From Streptomyces lateritius (lineage in GTDB: Bacteria > Actinomycetota > Actinomycetes > Streptomycetales > Streptomycetaceae), in the NCBI RefSeq assembly GCF_014649715.1, contig NZ_BMTO01000016.1:115412-179411 (forward strand): DNA of 64,000 nucleotides, written 5' to 3'. The notes under the pieces were generated by a model. The model saw only the letters and a program-made list of their open reading frames with translations. It was not told the origin of the DNA and made no database searches. Both the position numbers and the translations under genes were made by a program. This document shows, in pieces, positions 42,824-52,039 of the stretch (its first letter is position 1; every line of letters begins with the position of its first letter).

Positions 42824-42934
42824 AGCAGCCGTTGTATGCTGCTTCGGTTGCCCGGCGAGAGTCGGGCCATTCCCCCGGCAAGCCACTTCAGATCTCTGAT
42901 TCCGGTGCGCCGGATTTCACTGTAAATCTGAAGT
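42824..42934 (+). ncRNA. Structured 5' leader of rpmB (candidate regulatory RNA)
   Basis: Three consecutive hairpins precede rpmB: AGCAGC/GCTGCT (42824-42843), GCCCG/CGGGC (42850-42867), and a larger stem ACTTCAGAT (42885-42893) with ATCTGAAGT (42926-42934) enclosing TCCGG-tgcg-CCGGA (42901-42914). The last stem ends four bases before the ribosome site of rpmB. The layout suits a ribosomal-protein leader that L28 could bind. I know no named family that it matches. Confidence 0.5.
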
Positions 42935-42948
42935 CTTTGGAGTGACCC

Positions 42949-43134
42949 GTGGCTGCCAACTGCGACGTCTGCGGCAAGGGGCCGGGCTTCGGCAACAACA
43001 TTTCGCACTCGCACCGCCGTACGTCTCGTCGCTGGAACCCGAACATCCAGCGTGTGCGTGCCGTGGTCGGTCGGACGCCGAAGCGGCTCAACGTCTGCAC
43101 CTCGTGCATCAAGGCCGGCAAGGTCTCGCGCTAA
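42949..43134 (+). CDS. rpmB: 50S ribosomal protein L28
   Basis: This 61-residue protein starts AANCDVCGKGPGFGNNISHS and has CxxC pairs (CDVC and CTSC), the zinc-binding form of L28, with the core RRTSRRWNPNIQRVR. The GTG follows GGAGTG. It is a single-gene unit with a folded leader and a strong terminator, divergent from the DAK2 gene. Confidence 0.97.
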   Translation: MAANCDVCGKGPGFGNNISHSHRRTSRRWNPNIQRVRAVVGRTPKRLNVCTSCIKAGKVSR

Positions 43135-43174
43135 CGCCGACGTTTCGTCGTAGCGCAGCCCCTGCGGTTGCCTT

Positions 43175-43208
43175 GAAAGGCCGGTTCACCTCGGTGAACC
43201 GGCCTTTC
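43175..43208 (+). terminator. Terminator of rpmB
   Basis: GAAAGGCCGGTTCACC (43175-43190) pairs fully with its complement at 43193-43208, a 16-bp stem ending in TTTC. It lies 41 bases after the rpmB stop. Confidence 0.92.
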
Positions 43209-43245
43209 GCCATGCCCGGAGACAGGCAAGGAGGCAGGCCGCCCG

Positions 43246-43320
43246 GGCCGGGGCCCGGGAGCGGGAGCGGGAGCGGGCCAGGGTCTGGGAACGGGCCGGG
43301 GCCTGGGAGCGGGCCGCCGG
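43246..43320. repeat. GC-rich degenerate tandem repeat between rpmB and thiD
   Basis: Units resembling GGGAGCGGGCC and GGGCCGGGGCC recur several times, including three consecutive GGGAGC copies. It lies between the rpmB terminator and the thiD stop. Simple polymerase slippage is the likely origin. Confidence 0.7.
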
Positions 43321-43321
43321 G

Positions 43322-44115
<794 letters not shown>

Positions 44116-44119
<4 letters not shown>

Positions 44120-45078
44120 TCGGACTCCCCGAAGTGGTCCCAGCCGCCCGTGCTGTGCCAGGGCGCCCCGTCCACGGTCACCTGGGGCAGGGCGGAGGGG
44201 TTGAGGACCTCACCGATGACCTTCCAGCGGGCCGGCAGCTTCACGTCCGGCGGGAAGGTGGCCACGATGGCGTGGTCCTCTCCGCCGGTGAGCACCCACT
44301 GCATGGGGTCGACGCCGACGGCCTGGCCGATGTCGTTCATCTGGGTCGGGATGTCGATGAGGCCGGAGCGCAGGTCGATGCGGACCTTGCTGGCCTCGGC
44401 GATGTGGCCGAGGTCGGCGATGAGTCCGTCGCTGACGTCGCACATGGCGGTGGCGCCCAGGCCGGCGGCCGCGGGGCCCGCGTGGTAGGGCGGTTCGGGC
44501 CGTCGGTGGGCCTCGACGAAGGCGCGCGGGGAGCGGAAGCCGCGGGACAGGACGGCGTAGCCGGCGGCGGACCAGCCGAGCCAGCCGGTGTAGGCGACGA
44601 CGTCGCCGGGCTGGGCGCCGCCCCGGGTCACGGGGTCGTGGTTGCGCAGATCGCCGAGGGCGGTGATGGCGACGGTGATGGTGTCACCGCGGACGACGTC
44701 GCCGCCGACGACGGCCGCGCCGGCGACCTGGCACTCGTCACGCAGCCCGTCCATGAGTTCGGTGGGCCAGGTGACCGGGAGCTCGGCCGGGACGACGAGG
44801 CCGAGCAGGAGCGCGGTGGGGACGGCGCCCATGGCGGCGATGTCGGCGAGGTTCTGCGCCGCCGCCTTGCGGCCCACGTCGTACGCCGTCGACCAGTCGC
44901 GGCGGAAGTGACGTCCTTCGAGCAGGATGTCCGTGCTGGCCACCACGCGCCGGTCCGGTGCGGAGACGACCGCGGCGTCGTCGCCCGGCCCGATCCGTAC
45001 CGCCGGGGTGGAGGTGAGCCGGGAGGTGAGCTCCCTGATGAGCCCGAACTCCCCCAACTCGCCGACTGTGCCCTTCAC
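44116..45078 (-). CDS. thiL: Thiamine-monophosphate kinase
   Basis: This 320-residue enzyme makes thiamine diphosphate from the monophosphate. It has GELGEFGLIRELTSRL at the start, VRIGPGDDAAVV, STDILLEGRHFRRDW, GGDVVRGDTITV and MCDVSDGLIADLGHIAEAS. The GTG at 45078 follows GAGGTGAG. thiD follows directly. I found no TPP-riboswitch-like sequence before it. Confidence 0.96.
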
Positions 45079-45308
45079 CGCGTCTCACCTCGTGTTGTCA
45101 TGCCGGCGCGCGGGTCGCTCTGCGGGTCGCGAGCCGTCATTGCGCTGGGTACCGTCAAGTAGACCGTCAACTTCTGTCGTGCGTACGCCACACCGTGGAC
45201 GCCTCCGGGCGTGCGGGTCTCCCCGTGGCCCACGGCGACGCGGTACCGTGACGAACCTTTCATCGGGTTCTTTCTCCCAATGATCCTCGTGGCCGCCCTG
45301 GAGGTTCC

Positions 45309-45542
45309 GTGGTACAGGCGTACATCCTTATTCAGACCGAGGTGGGAAAGGCGTCGACCGTCGCCGAGACCATCGCCAAGATCCCGGGCGTGATCCAGGC
45401 CGAGGACGTGACCGGACCGTACGACGTGATCGTCCGCGCCCAGGCGGACACGGTCGACGATCTCGGCCGCATGGTGGTCGCCAAGGTCCAGCAAGTGGAC
45501 GGCATCACGCGCACCCTCACCTGCCCGGTCGTCCATCTGTAG
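45309..45542 (+). CDS. Stand-alone Lrp/AsnC ligand-binding (RAM) domain protein
   Basis: This 77-residue protein is a single RAM domain (VQAYILIQTEVGKASTVAET, VTGPYDVIVRAQADTVDDLG) with no helix-turn-helix. Such proteins form multimers like the effector-binding half of Lrp and may bind amino acids or modulate a full-length Lrp protein. GGAGG precedes the GTG. It faces away from thiL and is followed 20 bases later by a lipoprotein gene. Confidence 0.88.
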   Translation: MVQAYILIQTEVGKASTVAETIAKIPGVIQAEDVTGPYDVIVRAQADTVDDLGRMVVAKVQQVDGITRTLTCPVVHL

Positions 45543-45562
45543 CCCCCGTCTACCCTTGGCCG

Positions 45563-46057
45563 GTGATGTCTTCCCACCGGCCTTTCGGCCTGCCCGTCGC
45601 CGCCGCAGCGCTGGCGCTGCTGACCGCCGCGGGCTGCTCCTCCACGAACGCGAAGGCGTCGGTCCCGGTTCCCAGCCCGCCGGCGGAGGAAGCCGCCTTC
45701 TGCCAGGCACTGGCGAAGGAGCTTCCCGGCACCGTGGCGGGGCTGGAACGGAACGATCCGGAGCCTGACTCCGAGCTGACCGCCGGGTGGGGGGACGCGG
45801 CGATCGTACTGCGCTGCGGCGTCCCCCGGCCCGAAAAGATGACCGATCCGCAGGCACAGGGCGTCTCGGTCGACGGCGTGCGCTGGATGGTGGAGCGGCG
45901 GGAGGGCGACGGACCCCGCTTCACCTCGGTGTACCGCGAGGCGTACATCGAGGTGACGCTGGACGAGCGGTACGCGCACGACGCCGCCCCGCTCGTGGAT
46001 CTCGCCGCCCCCGTGAAGCAGACGGTTCCCTGCGCCCTGGAACCGGAGTGCGAGTGA
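45563..46057 (+). CDS. DUF3515 family lipoprotein
   Basis: This 164-residue protein has a signal peptide with a lipobox (LALLTAAGCSST, Cys about residue 25), then a globular domain with AAFCQALAKELPG, ALVLRCG-like (AAIVLRCGVPRP) and a final Cys pair region (VPCALEPECE). It would be anchored to the outer face of the membrane. Function is unknown. The GTG at 45563 is followed at once by an ATG that could serve instead. Convergent with ddl. Confidence 0.85.
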   Translation: MMSSHRPFGLPVAAAALALLTAAGCSSTNAKASVPVPSPPAEEAAFCQALAKELPGTVAGLERNDPEPDSELTAGWGDAAIVLRCGVPRPEKMTDPQAQGVSVDGVRWMVERREGDGPRFTSVYREAYIEVTLDERYAHDAAPLVDLAAPVKQTVPCALEPECE

Positions 46058-46085
46058 ACCGGAGTGCGACCGGGCCGGCGCGTAC

Positions 46086-47225
46086 CTAGCGCAGGCCCGT
46101 CGAGCGGTTCAGCGCGGCCTGGATCAGCCGGTCGACGAGCTCGGGGTAGCTCACGCCGCTCTCCTGCCACATCCGCGGGTACATGGAGATGGGAGTGAAG
46201 CCGGGCATCGTGTTGATCTCGTTGATGACGAAGTCGCCGTCCTCGGTGAGGAAGAAGTCGGCGCGCACCAGGCCCTCGCAGGAGACGGCCTCGTAGGCGG
46301 CGACCGCCAGGCGCTGGACCTCGGCGGTGGCCTCGTCGCCGATCGGCGCGGGCACGATCCCGGAGGCCGAGTCGATGTACTTGGCCTCGAAGTCGTAGAA
46401 GTCGTGGTCGGTGACGGGCGGGATCTCGGCCGGCACGCTGGCGCGCGGGCCGTCCTCGAACTCCAGGACGCCGCACTCGATCTCGCGGCCGCGCAGCAGC
46501 GACTCGACGAGGATCTTGGGGTCGTGGCGCCGGGCCTCCTCGATGGCCTCGTCCAGGCCGGAGAGGTCGTCGACCTTGGTGATGCCCATGGAGGAACCGC
46601 CGCGGGCGGGCTTCACGAAGAGCGGCCAGCCGTGCTCAGCGGCGAACTCGACGATCTTCTTGCGGGCGGCCGCGGGATTCTGCTCCCACTCGCGGGGCCG
46701 GATGACCTCGTAGGGGCCGACGGGCAGCCCGAAGGAGGTGAACACCCGCTTCATGTACTCCTTGTCCTGGCCGACGGCGGAGGCGAGGACGCCCGCGCCG
46801 ACATAGGGGACGCCGGAGAGCTCCAGGAGGCCCTGGAGGGTGCCGTCCTCGCCGTACGGACCGTGCAGCATCGGGAAGACGACGTCGACCTCGCCGAGCG
46901 CCTTCGGCACGGTGCCCGGCTCGGTGTACACGACCTCGCGGTTGGCCGGGTCGACGGAGAGGACGACGCCGCCCTCCTGGGACTCGGTGAGGTCGGAGAC
47001 GTTCGGCAGGGAGCGGTCGGCGATGGCCATCCGCTCGGGGGCGTCGGCCGTCAGCGCCCAGCGCCCGTCGGTGGTGATGCCGATCGGCAGCACGTCGTAC
47101 TTGGTCCGGTCGATGGCGCTCAGGACGGCGCCGGCCGTGACGACGGAGATGGCGTGCTCGGAGCTGCGTCCGCCGAAGACGACGGCCACGCGCGGCTTGC
47201 GGGGGCTCTGGGTGTTCTCGCTCAT
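46086..47225 (-). CDS. ddlA: D-alanine--D-alanine ligase
   Basis: This 379-residue ATP-grasp enzyme makes the D-Ala-D-Ala end of peptidoglycan precursors. Visible are VVFGGRSSEHAISVVTAG, FPMLHGPYGEDGTLQGLLE, GVPYVGAGVLASAVGQDKEY, KPARGGSSMGI and the metal site VRADFFLTEDGDFVINEINT. Nothing points to a D-lactate-type variant. The ATG has only a weak ribosome site. It lies downstream of gpsA on the same strand. Confidence 0.95.
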   Translation of the reverse strand: MSENTQSPRKPRVAVVFGGRSSEHAISVVTAGAVLSAIDRTKYDVLPIGITTDGRWALTADAPERMAIADRSLPNVSDLTESQEGGVVLSVDPANREVVYTEPGTVPKALGEVDVVFPMLHGPYGEDGTLQGLLELSGVPYVGAGVLASAVGQDKEYMKRVFTSFGLPVGPYEVIRPREWEQNPAAARKKIVEFAAEHGWPLFVKPARGGSSMGITKVDDLSGLDEAIEEARRHDPKILVESLLRGREIECGVLEFEDGPRASVPAEIPPVTDHDFYDFEAKYIDSASGIVPAPIGDEATAEVQRLAVAAYEAVSCEGLVRADFFLTEDGDFVINEINTMPGFTPISMYPRMWQESGVSYPELVDRLIQAALNRSTGLR

Positions 47226-47334
47226 ATCGCGTTGAGCGTACCTTGCGTCTCCGGCGTGCTTAAGAGCCGCGGTGCGCCGCGCGCGTCCGGCCCAACGGGC
47301 CCCCGGTGGCGGGCCCGGCGGTGAGGGGCGGCGC

Positions 47335-48336
47335 TCAGCCCCGCTCGGGCTTCGCGCTGCGCGACATCAGCTCCTTGAGGGCGACGATCGGCGGCTTGCC
47401 CTCGTGGACGATGGAGACGACCGTCTCGGTGATCGGCATGTCGACGCCGTGGCGGCGGGCCAGATCGAGCACGGACTCGCAGGACTTGACGCCCTCCGCG
47501 GTCTGCTTGGTGGCCGCGATGGTCTCCTGGAGCGTCATCCCGCGGCCCAGGTTGGTGCCGAAGGTGTGGTTCCGGGAGAGCGGCGAGGAGCAGGTGGCGA
47601 CGAGGTCGCCGAGGCCGGCGAGACCGGAGAAGGTGAGCGGGTCGGCGCCCATGGCAAGGCCGAGCCGGGTGGTCTCGGCCAGTCCCCGGGTGATGAGCGT
47701 GGCCTTGGAGTTGTCGCCGAGCCCCATGCCGTCGGCGATGCCGACGGCGAGACCGATGACGTTCTTGACCGCTCCGCCGAGCTCACAGCCCACGACGTCG
47801 GTGTTGGTGTACGGGCGGAAGTACGGGGTCATGCAGGCGGCCTGGAGGCGCTGGGCGACCGATTCGTCGGCGCAGGCGACGACGGCGGCGGCGGGCTGCC
47901 GGGCGGCGATCTCCTTGGCCAGGTTGGGTCCGGTGAGGACGGCGACGCGCTCGGCCGGGACCTTGGCGACCTCCTCGATGACCTCGCTCATGCGCTTGGC
48001 GGTGCCGAGTTCGACGCCCTTCATGAGGGAGACGAGGACGGTGTCCGGGGCGAGCGCGGGGGCCCACGCGGCGAGGTTGCCCCGCAGGGTCTGCGAGGGG
48101 ACGGCGAGCACGGTGAACTCGGCGTCGCGGGCGGCCTCGGCGGGGTCGGTGGTGGCCCGGACGGCCGCCGGGAGTTCGACGCCCGGGAGGTAGTCGGGGT
48201 TGGTACGGGTGGTGTTGACGGCGTCGACGAGTTCGGCGCGGCGGCCCCAGAGGGTCACCTCGCATCCCGCGTCGGCGAGCACCATTCCGAAGGCGGTGCC
48301 CCACGATCCCGTACCGAAGACGGCTGCCTTGGTCAC
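47335..48336 (-). CDS. gpsA: NAD(P)-dependent glycerol-3-phosphate dehydrogenase
   Basis: This 333-residue enzyme makes glycerol-3-phosphate for phospholipids. It has the dinucleotide site AVFGTGSWGTAFG, LTGPNLAKEIA, GGAVKNVIGLAVGIADGMGLGDNS with the catalytic Lys, and FSGLAGLGDLVATCSS. The GTG overlaps the acyltransferase stop as GTGA, placing it downstream of a lipid acyltransferase that uses the same pathway. Confidence 0.96.
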   Translation of the reverse strand: MTKAAVFGTGSWGTAFGMVLADAGCEVTLWGRRAELVDAVNTTRTNPDYLPGVELPAAVRATTDPAEAARDAEFTVLAVPSQTLRGNLAAWAPALAPDTVLVSLMKGVELGTAKRMSEVIEEVAKVPAERVAVLTGPNLAKEIAARQPAAAVVACADESVAQRLQAACMTPYFRPYTNTDVVGCELGGAVKNVIGLAVGIADGMGLGDNSKATLITRGLAETTRLGLAMGADPLTFSGLAGLGDLVATCSSPLSRNHTFGTNLGRGMTLQETIAATKQTAEGVKSCESVLDLARRHGVDMPITETVVSIVHEGKPPIVALKELMSRSAKPERG

Positions 48337-49085
48337 TTCTTGCCCTCCCCGGCGGCCTTGCGCCGCTGTTCCAGCCGTGCCCTGCGGTGGTCGTACGGCT
48401 CGGGCGGAGCCTTCTCGCCTCGGACGTCCTCCAGGAGCGCGGTGATCGCGGCCATGATGACCTCGGTCGCCTCGCGCAGCACGTCGGGCGTGGGTTCCCG
48501 GCCGTAGAAGCCGGAGAGGTCGACGGGCGGGCCGGCCTGCACGATCAGCGTCTTGCGCGGGAACAGCCGGAGCTTGTTCTCCTTGGCGTACGGCGGCATC
48601 GCGAGGTTGGCTCCCCACTGGGCGACCGGGATGACGGGAGCCTTGGTGAGCAGCGCGACGCGCGCGGCACCGGTCTTGCCGGCCATGGGCCACATGTCGG
48701 GGTCGCGGGTGAGGGTGCCCTCGGGGTAGAAGGCGACGCATTCGCCGCGCTCGATGGCCTCGACGGCGGCGCGGAAGGCGTCGAGCGCGTTGGTCGTCTC
48801 GCGGTAGACGGGGATCTGTCCGGTGCCGCGGAGCATCGTTCCGACGAACGAGCCCTTGAAGAGGCCAGCCTTGGCGAGAAAACGCGGGACCCGCCCGGTG
48901 TTGTACTGGAAGTGCGCGTAGGACAACGGGTCCAGATACGAGTTGTGATTCACGGCGGTGATGAATCCGCCGTCGGCCGGAATGTGTTCCGCTCCGCGCC
49001 AGTCCCGCTTGAACAGAACCACCAGCGGCGGTTTAGCGATGACCGCCGCCAGGCGGTACCAGAAGCCGATTCTGCGGCGGGACAC
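48333..49085 (-). CDS. 1-acyl-sn-glycerol-3-phosphate acyltransferase-like (PlsC family)
   Basis: This 250-residue enzyme has the acyltransferase H-x4-D site (AVNHNSYLDPL), the substrate site FYPEGTLTRD and an N-terminal hydrophobic patch (FWYRLAAVIAKPPLVVLF). It would acylate lysophosphatidic acid or a related lipid. The GTG at 49085 follows AGAGGAAGG; the open frame extends upstream without a site. It overlaps gpsA by four bases. Confidence 0.9.
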   Translation of the reverse strand: MSRRRIGFWYRLAAVIAKPPLVVLFKRDWRGAEHIPADGGFITAVNHNSYLDPLSYAHFQYNTGRVPRFLAKAGLFKGSFVGTMLRGTGQIPVYRETTNALDAFRAAVEAIERGECVAFYPEGTLTRDPDMWPMAGKTGAARVALLTKAPVIPVAQWGANLAMPPYAKENKLRLFPRKTLIVQAGPPVDLSGFYGREPTPDVLREATEVIMAAITALLEDVRGEKAPPEPYDHRRARLEQRRKAAGEGKK

Positions 49086-49246
49086 TCGGACACCTTCCTC
49101 TGGGACTGGCGTGCAGGGGGTCAAGTGTCGCCCCATGCTCCTGGTCTGTCGAGAACACGGTACGCCCCGGGATCCCGGCGTCGCCGGGCACCGCTCCCCC
49201 GGCCCGTCGGACACCGGCGGGGGGTGTCGGGTCACAATGGGCCCCG

Positions 49247-49894
49247 ATGAACACCGATGCGGACGACGGCTGGTCCCTGGTGGTGCCGCTGAAGCCCCTT
49301 GCGCGGGCGAAGAGCAGGCTCGCCGCGGCGACCGGGGCGCTGTTGCGCCCCCGGCTCGCCCTGGCGTTCGCGCAGGACACGGTGGTCGCGGCGCTGGAGT
49401 GCCCGCGGGTGCGGGATGTGGCGGTCGTCACGGACGATCCGGCGGCGGGGCGGGCGCTTTCGGCCTTGGGGGCGCGGATCGTGGCCGACTCCCCGCGGGC
49501 GGGGCTCAACGCGGCGCTGGCGCACGGGGCGCGTTCGGTACGGGACGCGCGCCCCGCGGCGCGGGTGGCGGCGCTGAACGCGGACCTGCCGGCGCTGCGC
49601 TCCGCGGAGCTGGCCCGGGTCCTGGAGGCGGCGGCGGAATTCCCCCGGGCATTTCTCGCGGATGCCGCGGAAATCGGCACGACATTCCTCTCGGCCGGTC
49701 CGGGAGTGGAATTGGCGCCTGCTTTCGGGGGTGCTTCCCGCCGTCGGCATTTGTCTTCCGGGGCGGTGGAAATCCGGCTGACGGGGGTGGATTCCGTGCG
49801 CCGGGACGTGGACACCGGGGAGGATCTGGCGGCGGCGCTCGCCCTGGGTGTCGGTTCACGGACGGCCGCCCACTGGGATCGTGCGGCCGGATAG
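49247..49894 (+). CDS. cofC: 2-phospho-L-lactate (phosphoenolpyruvate) guanylyltransferase CofC/FbiD
   Basis: This 215-residue protein has the CofC fold: WSLVVPLKPLARAKSRLA, VAVVTDDPAAGRALSALGA, RVAALNADLPALRSAEL and a C-terminal region DVDTGEDLAAALALGVGS. It activates 2-phospholactate or phosphoenolpyruvate with GTP for coenzyme F420. It is divergent from the acyltransferase gene across about 160 bases. No other F420 gene is in the window. Confidence 0.92.
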   Translation: MNTDADDGWSLVVPLKPLARAKSRLAAATGALLRPRLALAFAQDTVVAALECPRVRDVAVVTDDPAAGRALSALGARIVADSPRAGLNAALAHGARSVRDARPAARVAALNADLPALRSAELARVLEAAAEFPRAFLADAAEIGTTFLSAGPGVELAPAFGGASRRRHLSSGAVEIRLTGVDSVRRDVDTGEDLAAALALGVGSRTAAHWDRAAG

Positions 49895-49904
49895 GCTGCG
49901 GTCC

Positions 49905-50114
49905 ATGCAGGCGACCGCGTACACGTACGACCCCGAGACCCGCAGCGGCAGTGTGCTGCTCGACGACGGCACCCCGGTGGAGTTCGGGGCCGAGGCGTTC
50001 GACGCGGGCGGGCTGCGGTTGCTGCGGCCGGGGCAGCGGGTGCGGATCGAGACGGAGCCGGGCACCGCCGGCGCGGGCCCGCGGATCACCCTGGTGACGC
50101 TGCAGACCCTCTGA
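49905..50114 (+). CDS. Small cold-shock-like (OB-fold) protein
   Basis: This 69-residue protein (start MQATAYTYDPETRSGSVLLD) resembles a cold-shock domain: an N-terminal strand, G-S-V-L-L-D-D-G-T-P-V-E-F in place of the RNP motif, and GQRVRIETE. The aromatic RNP residues are mostly missing, so nucleic-acid binding is doubtful. It begins 11 bases after cofC and may be cotranscribed. Confidence 0.7.
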   Translation: MQATAYTYDPETRSGSVLLDDGTPVEFGAEAFDAGGLRLLRPGQRVRIETEPGTAGAGPRITLVTLQTL

Positions 50115-50209
50115 CCGGCTCGGCAGGGACCTGCGACCAGACCTCTGGGCGGCGCTCGCCCGTGCCGGCTGGGCCGAACAGGGCGCGGACAGGGCGCCGG
50201 ACGCGCCGC

Positions 50210-50240
50210 GGGCCGGCCTCCCCGAGGGGGAGCCCGGCCC
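50210..50240. terminator. Bidirectional terminator between the cold-shock-like gene and hupS
   Basis: A 14-base stem with one mismatch (50210-50223 with 50227-50240) sits between the two converging genes. Confidence 0.75.
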
Positions 50241-50280
50241 GGCGTGTGAGTGGCCCGTGGCCGCGGAGCGCCTTACCCGC

Positions 50281-50964
50281 TTACTTCTTGGCGGTCGCCT
50301 TCTTCGCGGTGGTCTTGCGCGCCGTCGTCTTCTTGGCGGGCGCCTTCGTCGCCGTGGCCTTCTTCGCCGGGGCGGTCTTCTTGGCGGCGGCCTTCTTGGT
50401 CGTGGCCGTCGCCTTCTTCGCCGGGGTCGCCTTCTTGGCCGCGGCCGACGTCTTCTTCGCCGCCGGGGTGGCCTTCTTCGCGGTGGCGGTGGTCCTCTTC
50501 GCCGCCGGAGTGGTCTTCTTCGCCGCCGCGGTGGTCTTCTTCGCCGCCGGGGTCGCCTTCTTGGCGGCGGCCTTCTTGGCGGTGGTGGCCTTCTTCGCCG
50601 CGGCCTTCTTCACGGTCGCGGAAGCGCCGCCGGTCAGGCTGCCCTTGGGCGCCTTCTTGACGGAGACCTCGCCGCCCTTGGGGAGCTTCTTCGACCCGCT
50701 GACCAGGTCCTTGAAGCCCTGACCAGCACGGAAGCGGGGCACGGAGGTCTTCTTGACCCGGACGCGCTCACCCGTCTGCGGGTTGCGGGCGTACCGGGCC
50801 GGGCGGTCGACCTTCTCGAACGAGCCGAAGCCGGTGACCGAAACCCGGTCCCCGCCGACCACGGCACGCACGATCGCGTCCAGCACCGCGTCGACAGCGT
50901 CCGCGGCCTGCTGACGGCCGCCGAGCTTGTCGGCAATCGCTTCTACGAGCTGCGCCTTGTTCAC
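50281..50964 (-). CDS. hupS: HU-family nucleoid protein with Lys/Ala-rich tail (HupS-like)
   Basis: This 227-residue protein has a complete HU domain (NKAQLVEAIADKLGG, FGSFEKVDRPARYARNPQTG) and a tail from about residue 110 made of AKK, PAKK and TAKK repeats resembling histone H1. This form is the spore-associated HupS of Streptomyces, which compacts spore DNA. The tail is encoded by a repetitive stretch (50281-50625). Cation-rich repeats of this type often vary in length between strains. Confidence 0.96.
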   Translation of the reverse strand: MNKAQLVEAIADKLGGRQQAADAVDAVLDAIVRAVVGGDRVSVTGFGSFEKVDRPARYARNPQTGERVRVKKTSVPRFRAGQGFKDLVSGSKKLPKGGEVSVKKAPKGSLTGGASATVKKAAAKKATTAKKAAAKKATPAAKKTTAAAKKTTPAAKRTTATAKKATPAAKKTSAAAKKATPAKKATATTKKAAAKKTAPAKKATATKAPAKKTTARKTTAKKATAKK

Positions 50965-51107
50965 GTCTTCCCCTTCGGAGACATTGCCAGAACGAAAGTG
51001 TTCAAGCTTTTTCGCACGTTAGGCATGTATATACCGCAAATCAAACACGAAACGGGCTAATCACCCTAGTGCCGCAACGCGGAAGTCCCGTTGCGGAGTT
51101 CCTGGTG

Positions 51108-51335
51108 TCAGTCGTCTTCAGGGAATCGGCCCTCGTCGAGGTCCTTCATCAACCGGTCCAGACGCGCTGCCGCGTCCGTGAGATCGTGCTTCGCCGCGGC
51201 CGTCACGACCAGCAGCTTCCGGGACAGCGCCATCCTTACGCCCTCCGGGACTTGCAGTTCGCGCACCCTTGTGTGCGCTTCCTTCAATCGGGCGGCGACG
51301 GCCTTGTAGAGCTCGAGTTGGCTGTCGCGTTCCAT
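51108..51335 (-). CDS. Conserved small helical protein, function unknown
   Basis: This 75-residue protein (MERDSQLELYKAVAARLKEA start) is probably all helix, with charged heptads and an acidic end (DLDEGRFPEDD). It has no membrane segment. I recognise it as a small streptomycete protein next to hupS and leuD but know no role. The ATG at 51335 gives a plausible start though the ribosome site is weak. Confidence 0.7.
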   Translation of the reverse strand: MERDSQLELYKAVAARLKEAHTRVRELQVPEGVRMALSRKLLVVTAAAKHDLTDAAARLDRLMKDLDEGRFPEDD

Positions 51336-51388
51336 GCACCGATTGTGCCATCTGGGGCGAGTTGTCGCCCGACAGGGTCTCAACAAGC

Positions 51389-51424
51389 GACTGCGCCCCC
51401 CACCGGGAGGTGGGGGGCGCAGTC
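51389..51424. terminator. Perfect 16-bp stem terminator after leuD
   Basis: GACTGCGCCCCCCACC (51389-51404) pairs exactly with 51409-51424 around GGGA. It lies 16 bases beyond the leuD stop and may also shield the small gene downstream. Confidence 0.9.
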
Positions 51425-51439
51425 ATGGAAAGGCGCTGC

Positions 51440-52033
51440 TCAGACAGTAATTGTACGGGGTTTGAAGGCCGGCCTCGCCGCCTCGTAGGCCGCGATGTCG
51501 GCTTCGTTCTGAAGGGTGAGGCTGATGTCGTCGAGGCCGTTGAGCAGACGCCAGCGGGCGTTCTCGTCGAGCTCGAAGTCGGCGTCGATCCCGGCGGCGA
51601 GGACCTTCCTCCGCTCCAAGTCAACAGTGATTTCGGCCGTTGGGTCGGCCTCGGTCAGCTCCCAGAGGGCGTCCACCGTCTTCTGGTCCAGGACCACGGT
51701 CAGCAGACCGTTCTTCAGCGAGTTTCCGCGGAAGATGTCGGCGAACCGGGAGGAGATGACGGTCTTGAAGCCGTAGTTCTGCAGCGCCCAGACGGCGTGC
51801 TCGCGGGAGGAGCCGGTGCCGAAGTCGGGGCCCGCGACCAGGACCGTGGCGCCCTTGCGCTCGGGGCGGTTGAGGACGAACTGCTCGTCCTTGCGCCAGG
51901 CCTCGAAGAGACCGTCCTCGAAGCCGTCGCGGGTGACCTTCTTGAGCCAGTGCGCGGGGATGATCTGGTCGGTGTCGACGTTGCTGCGGCGCAGCGGGAC
52001 GGCCCGGCCGGTGTGCGTGTTGAAAGCTTCCAT
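51440..52033 (-). CDS. leuD: 3-isopropylmalate dehydratase small subunit
   Basis: This 197-residue swivel-domain subunit pairs with LeuC to isomerise isopropylmalate in leucine synthesis. It has RSNVDTDQIIPAHWLKK, GPDFGTGSSREHAVWAL and SRFADIFRGNSLKNGLLTV. The ATG follows GAGGAA. It lies six bases after leuC. Confidence 0.97.
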   Translation of the reverse strand: MEAFNTHTGRAVPLRRSNVDTDQIIPAHWLKKVTRDGFEDGLFEAWRKDEQFVLNRPERKGATVLVAGPDFGTGSSREHAVWALQNYGFKTVISSRFADIFRGNSLKNGLLTVVLDQKTVDALWELTEADPTAEITVDLERRKVLAAGIDADFELDENARWRLLNGLDDISLTLQNEADIAAYEAARPAFKPRTITV

Positions 52034-52039
52034 GGTTCC

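Noticed and set aside
43246..43320. GC-rich repeat as an extension of the thiD coding sequence
   Set aside because: It lies after the thiD stop codon and has no frame continuity; treated as a simple repeat.
44120..45308. Possible TPP riboswitch upstream of thiL or thiD
   Set aside because: I searched by eye for a THI-box (CUGAGA and ACCUGAUCUGGAU-type segments) before thiL and found none; only a repeated ACCGTCAA is present.
50281..50640. Lys/Ala codon repeats as a CRISPR-like or minisatellite array
   Set aside because: They are in frame and form the known histone-like tail of HupS.
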